Positions 5,476 to 5,573 of a DNA stretch of 5,573 nt are shown in pieces. Within the stretch, counting starts at the first letter, position 1. Each line of letters starts with the position of its first letter. The notes under the pieces were generated by a model. It saw nothing but the letters and a program-made list of their open reading frames with translations. It was not told the origin of the DNA and did not search any database. The stretch comes from an uncultured Pedobacter sp. GTDB lineage: Bacteria > Bacteroidota > Bacteroidia > Sphingobacteriales > Sphingobacteriaceae. The stretch spans positions 1 to 5,573 of the forward strand of contig CAMLDJ010000348.1 of the NCBI GenBank assembly GCA_946478755.1, read 5' to 3'. A program made the translations under genes and the position numbers.

Positions 5476-5573
5476 ATGAGTACAAGAGCAAAAAAAATAT
5501 TTCTGGCCTTAACCATTGTGGTCCCTTTTCTGATCTATTGTGTGGTTTATTATACCCCAATGTTCCGGAATGC
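5476..5573 (+). CDS. Membrane-anchored protein of unknown function, N-terminal fragment (runs off the window)
   Basis: An ATG lies 2 nt after the symporter stop codon (TAA-TT-ATG) and opens a frame that continues to the window end. The 32 complete codons begin MSTRAKKIF and continue with a hydrophobic stretch, roughly residues 9-26 (LALTIVVPFLIYCVVYY), then TPMFRN. The basic N-terminus followed by one hydrophobic helix indicates a signal anchor or uncleaved signal peptide, with the rest outside the cytoplasm. The very tight spacing implies co-transcription and probably translational coupling with the symporter. I do not recognise the family from this fragment. A role connected to the transporter is only a positional inference. 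Confidence 0.7.
   Translation, partial: MSTRAKKIFLALTIVVPFLIYCVVYYTPMFRN

Overview
The window looks like chromosomal DNA from a member of the Bacteroidota, most likely the Sphingobacteriaceae (Pedobacter/Mucilaginibacter type). This rests on several signs: AT-rich DNA, mostly no Shine-Dalgarno sequences, promoter boxes of the Bacteroidota form TTTG / TAnnTTTG, a periplasmic two-component-regulator propeller protein, and an ECF sigma factor followed by a membrane partner. The family-level placement is inference. No mobile element, tRNA, rRNA or CRISPR array is visible.

Layout from left to right. (1) The end at base 1 cuts a minus-strand gene, of which the first 399 codons are present. It encodes an exported beta-propeller sensor, and its missing C-terminal half is probably a histidine kinase or other signalling output. 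(2) A 240-bp divergent intergenic region carries a dense cluster of palindromes on a candidate promoter for the next unit. (3) A plus-strand two-gene unit encodes a small VOC (glyoxalase-fold) protein and an AraC-family regulator. (4) A 155-bp convergent intergenic region ends in a very clear terminator hairpin and may encode a small RNA. (5) A minus-strand pair with overlapping genes encodes an ECF sigma factor and a four-helix membrane protein that may be its anti-sigma factor. (6) A divergent promoter region has two good Bacteroidota promoters, one per strand, that physically overlap. (7) A plus-strand unit encodes a dicarboxylate/amino acid:cation symporter, probably for glutamate/aspartate, with an unusual N-terminal extension. 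It is followed 2 nt later by a truncated gene for a membrane-anchored protein that I do not recognise.

Most of the genes deal with sensing and regulation (propeller sensor, AraC regulator, ECF sigma factor), plus one nutrient transporter. Nothing here proves a new system. The points most worth following are the sigma factor with its zinc-free four-helix partner, its interlocked promoter with the transporter, and the palindrome cluster in front of the VOC-AraC pair.
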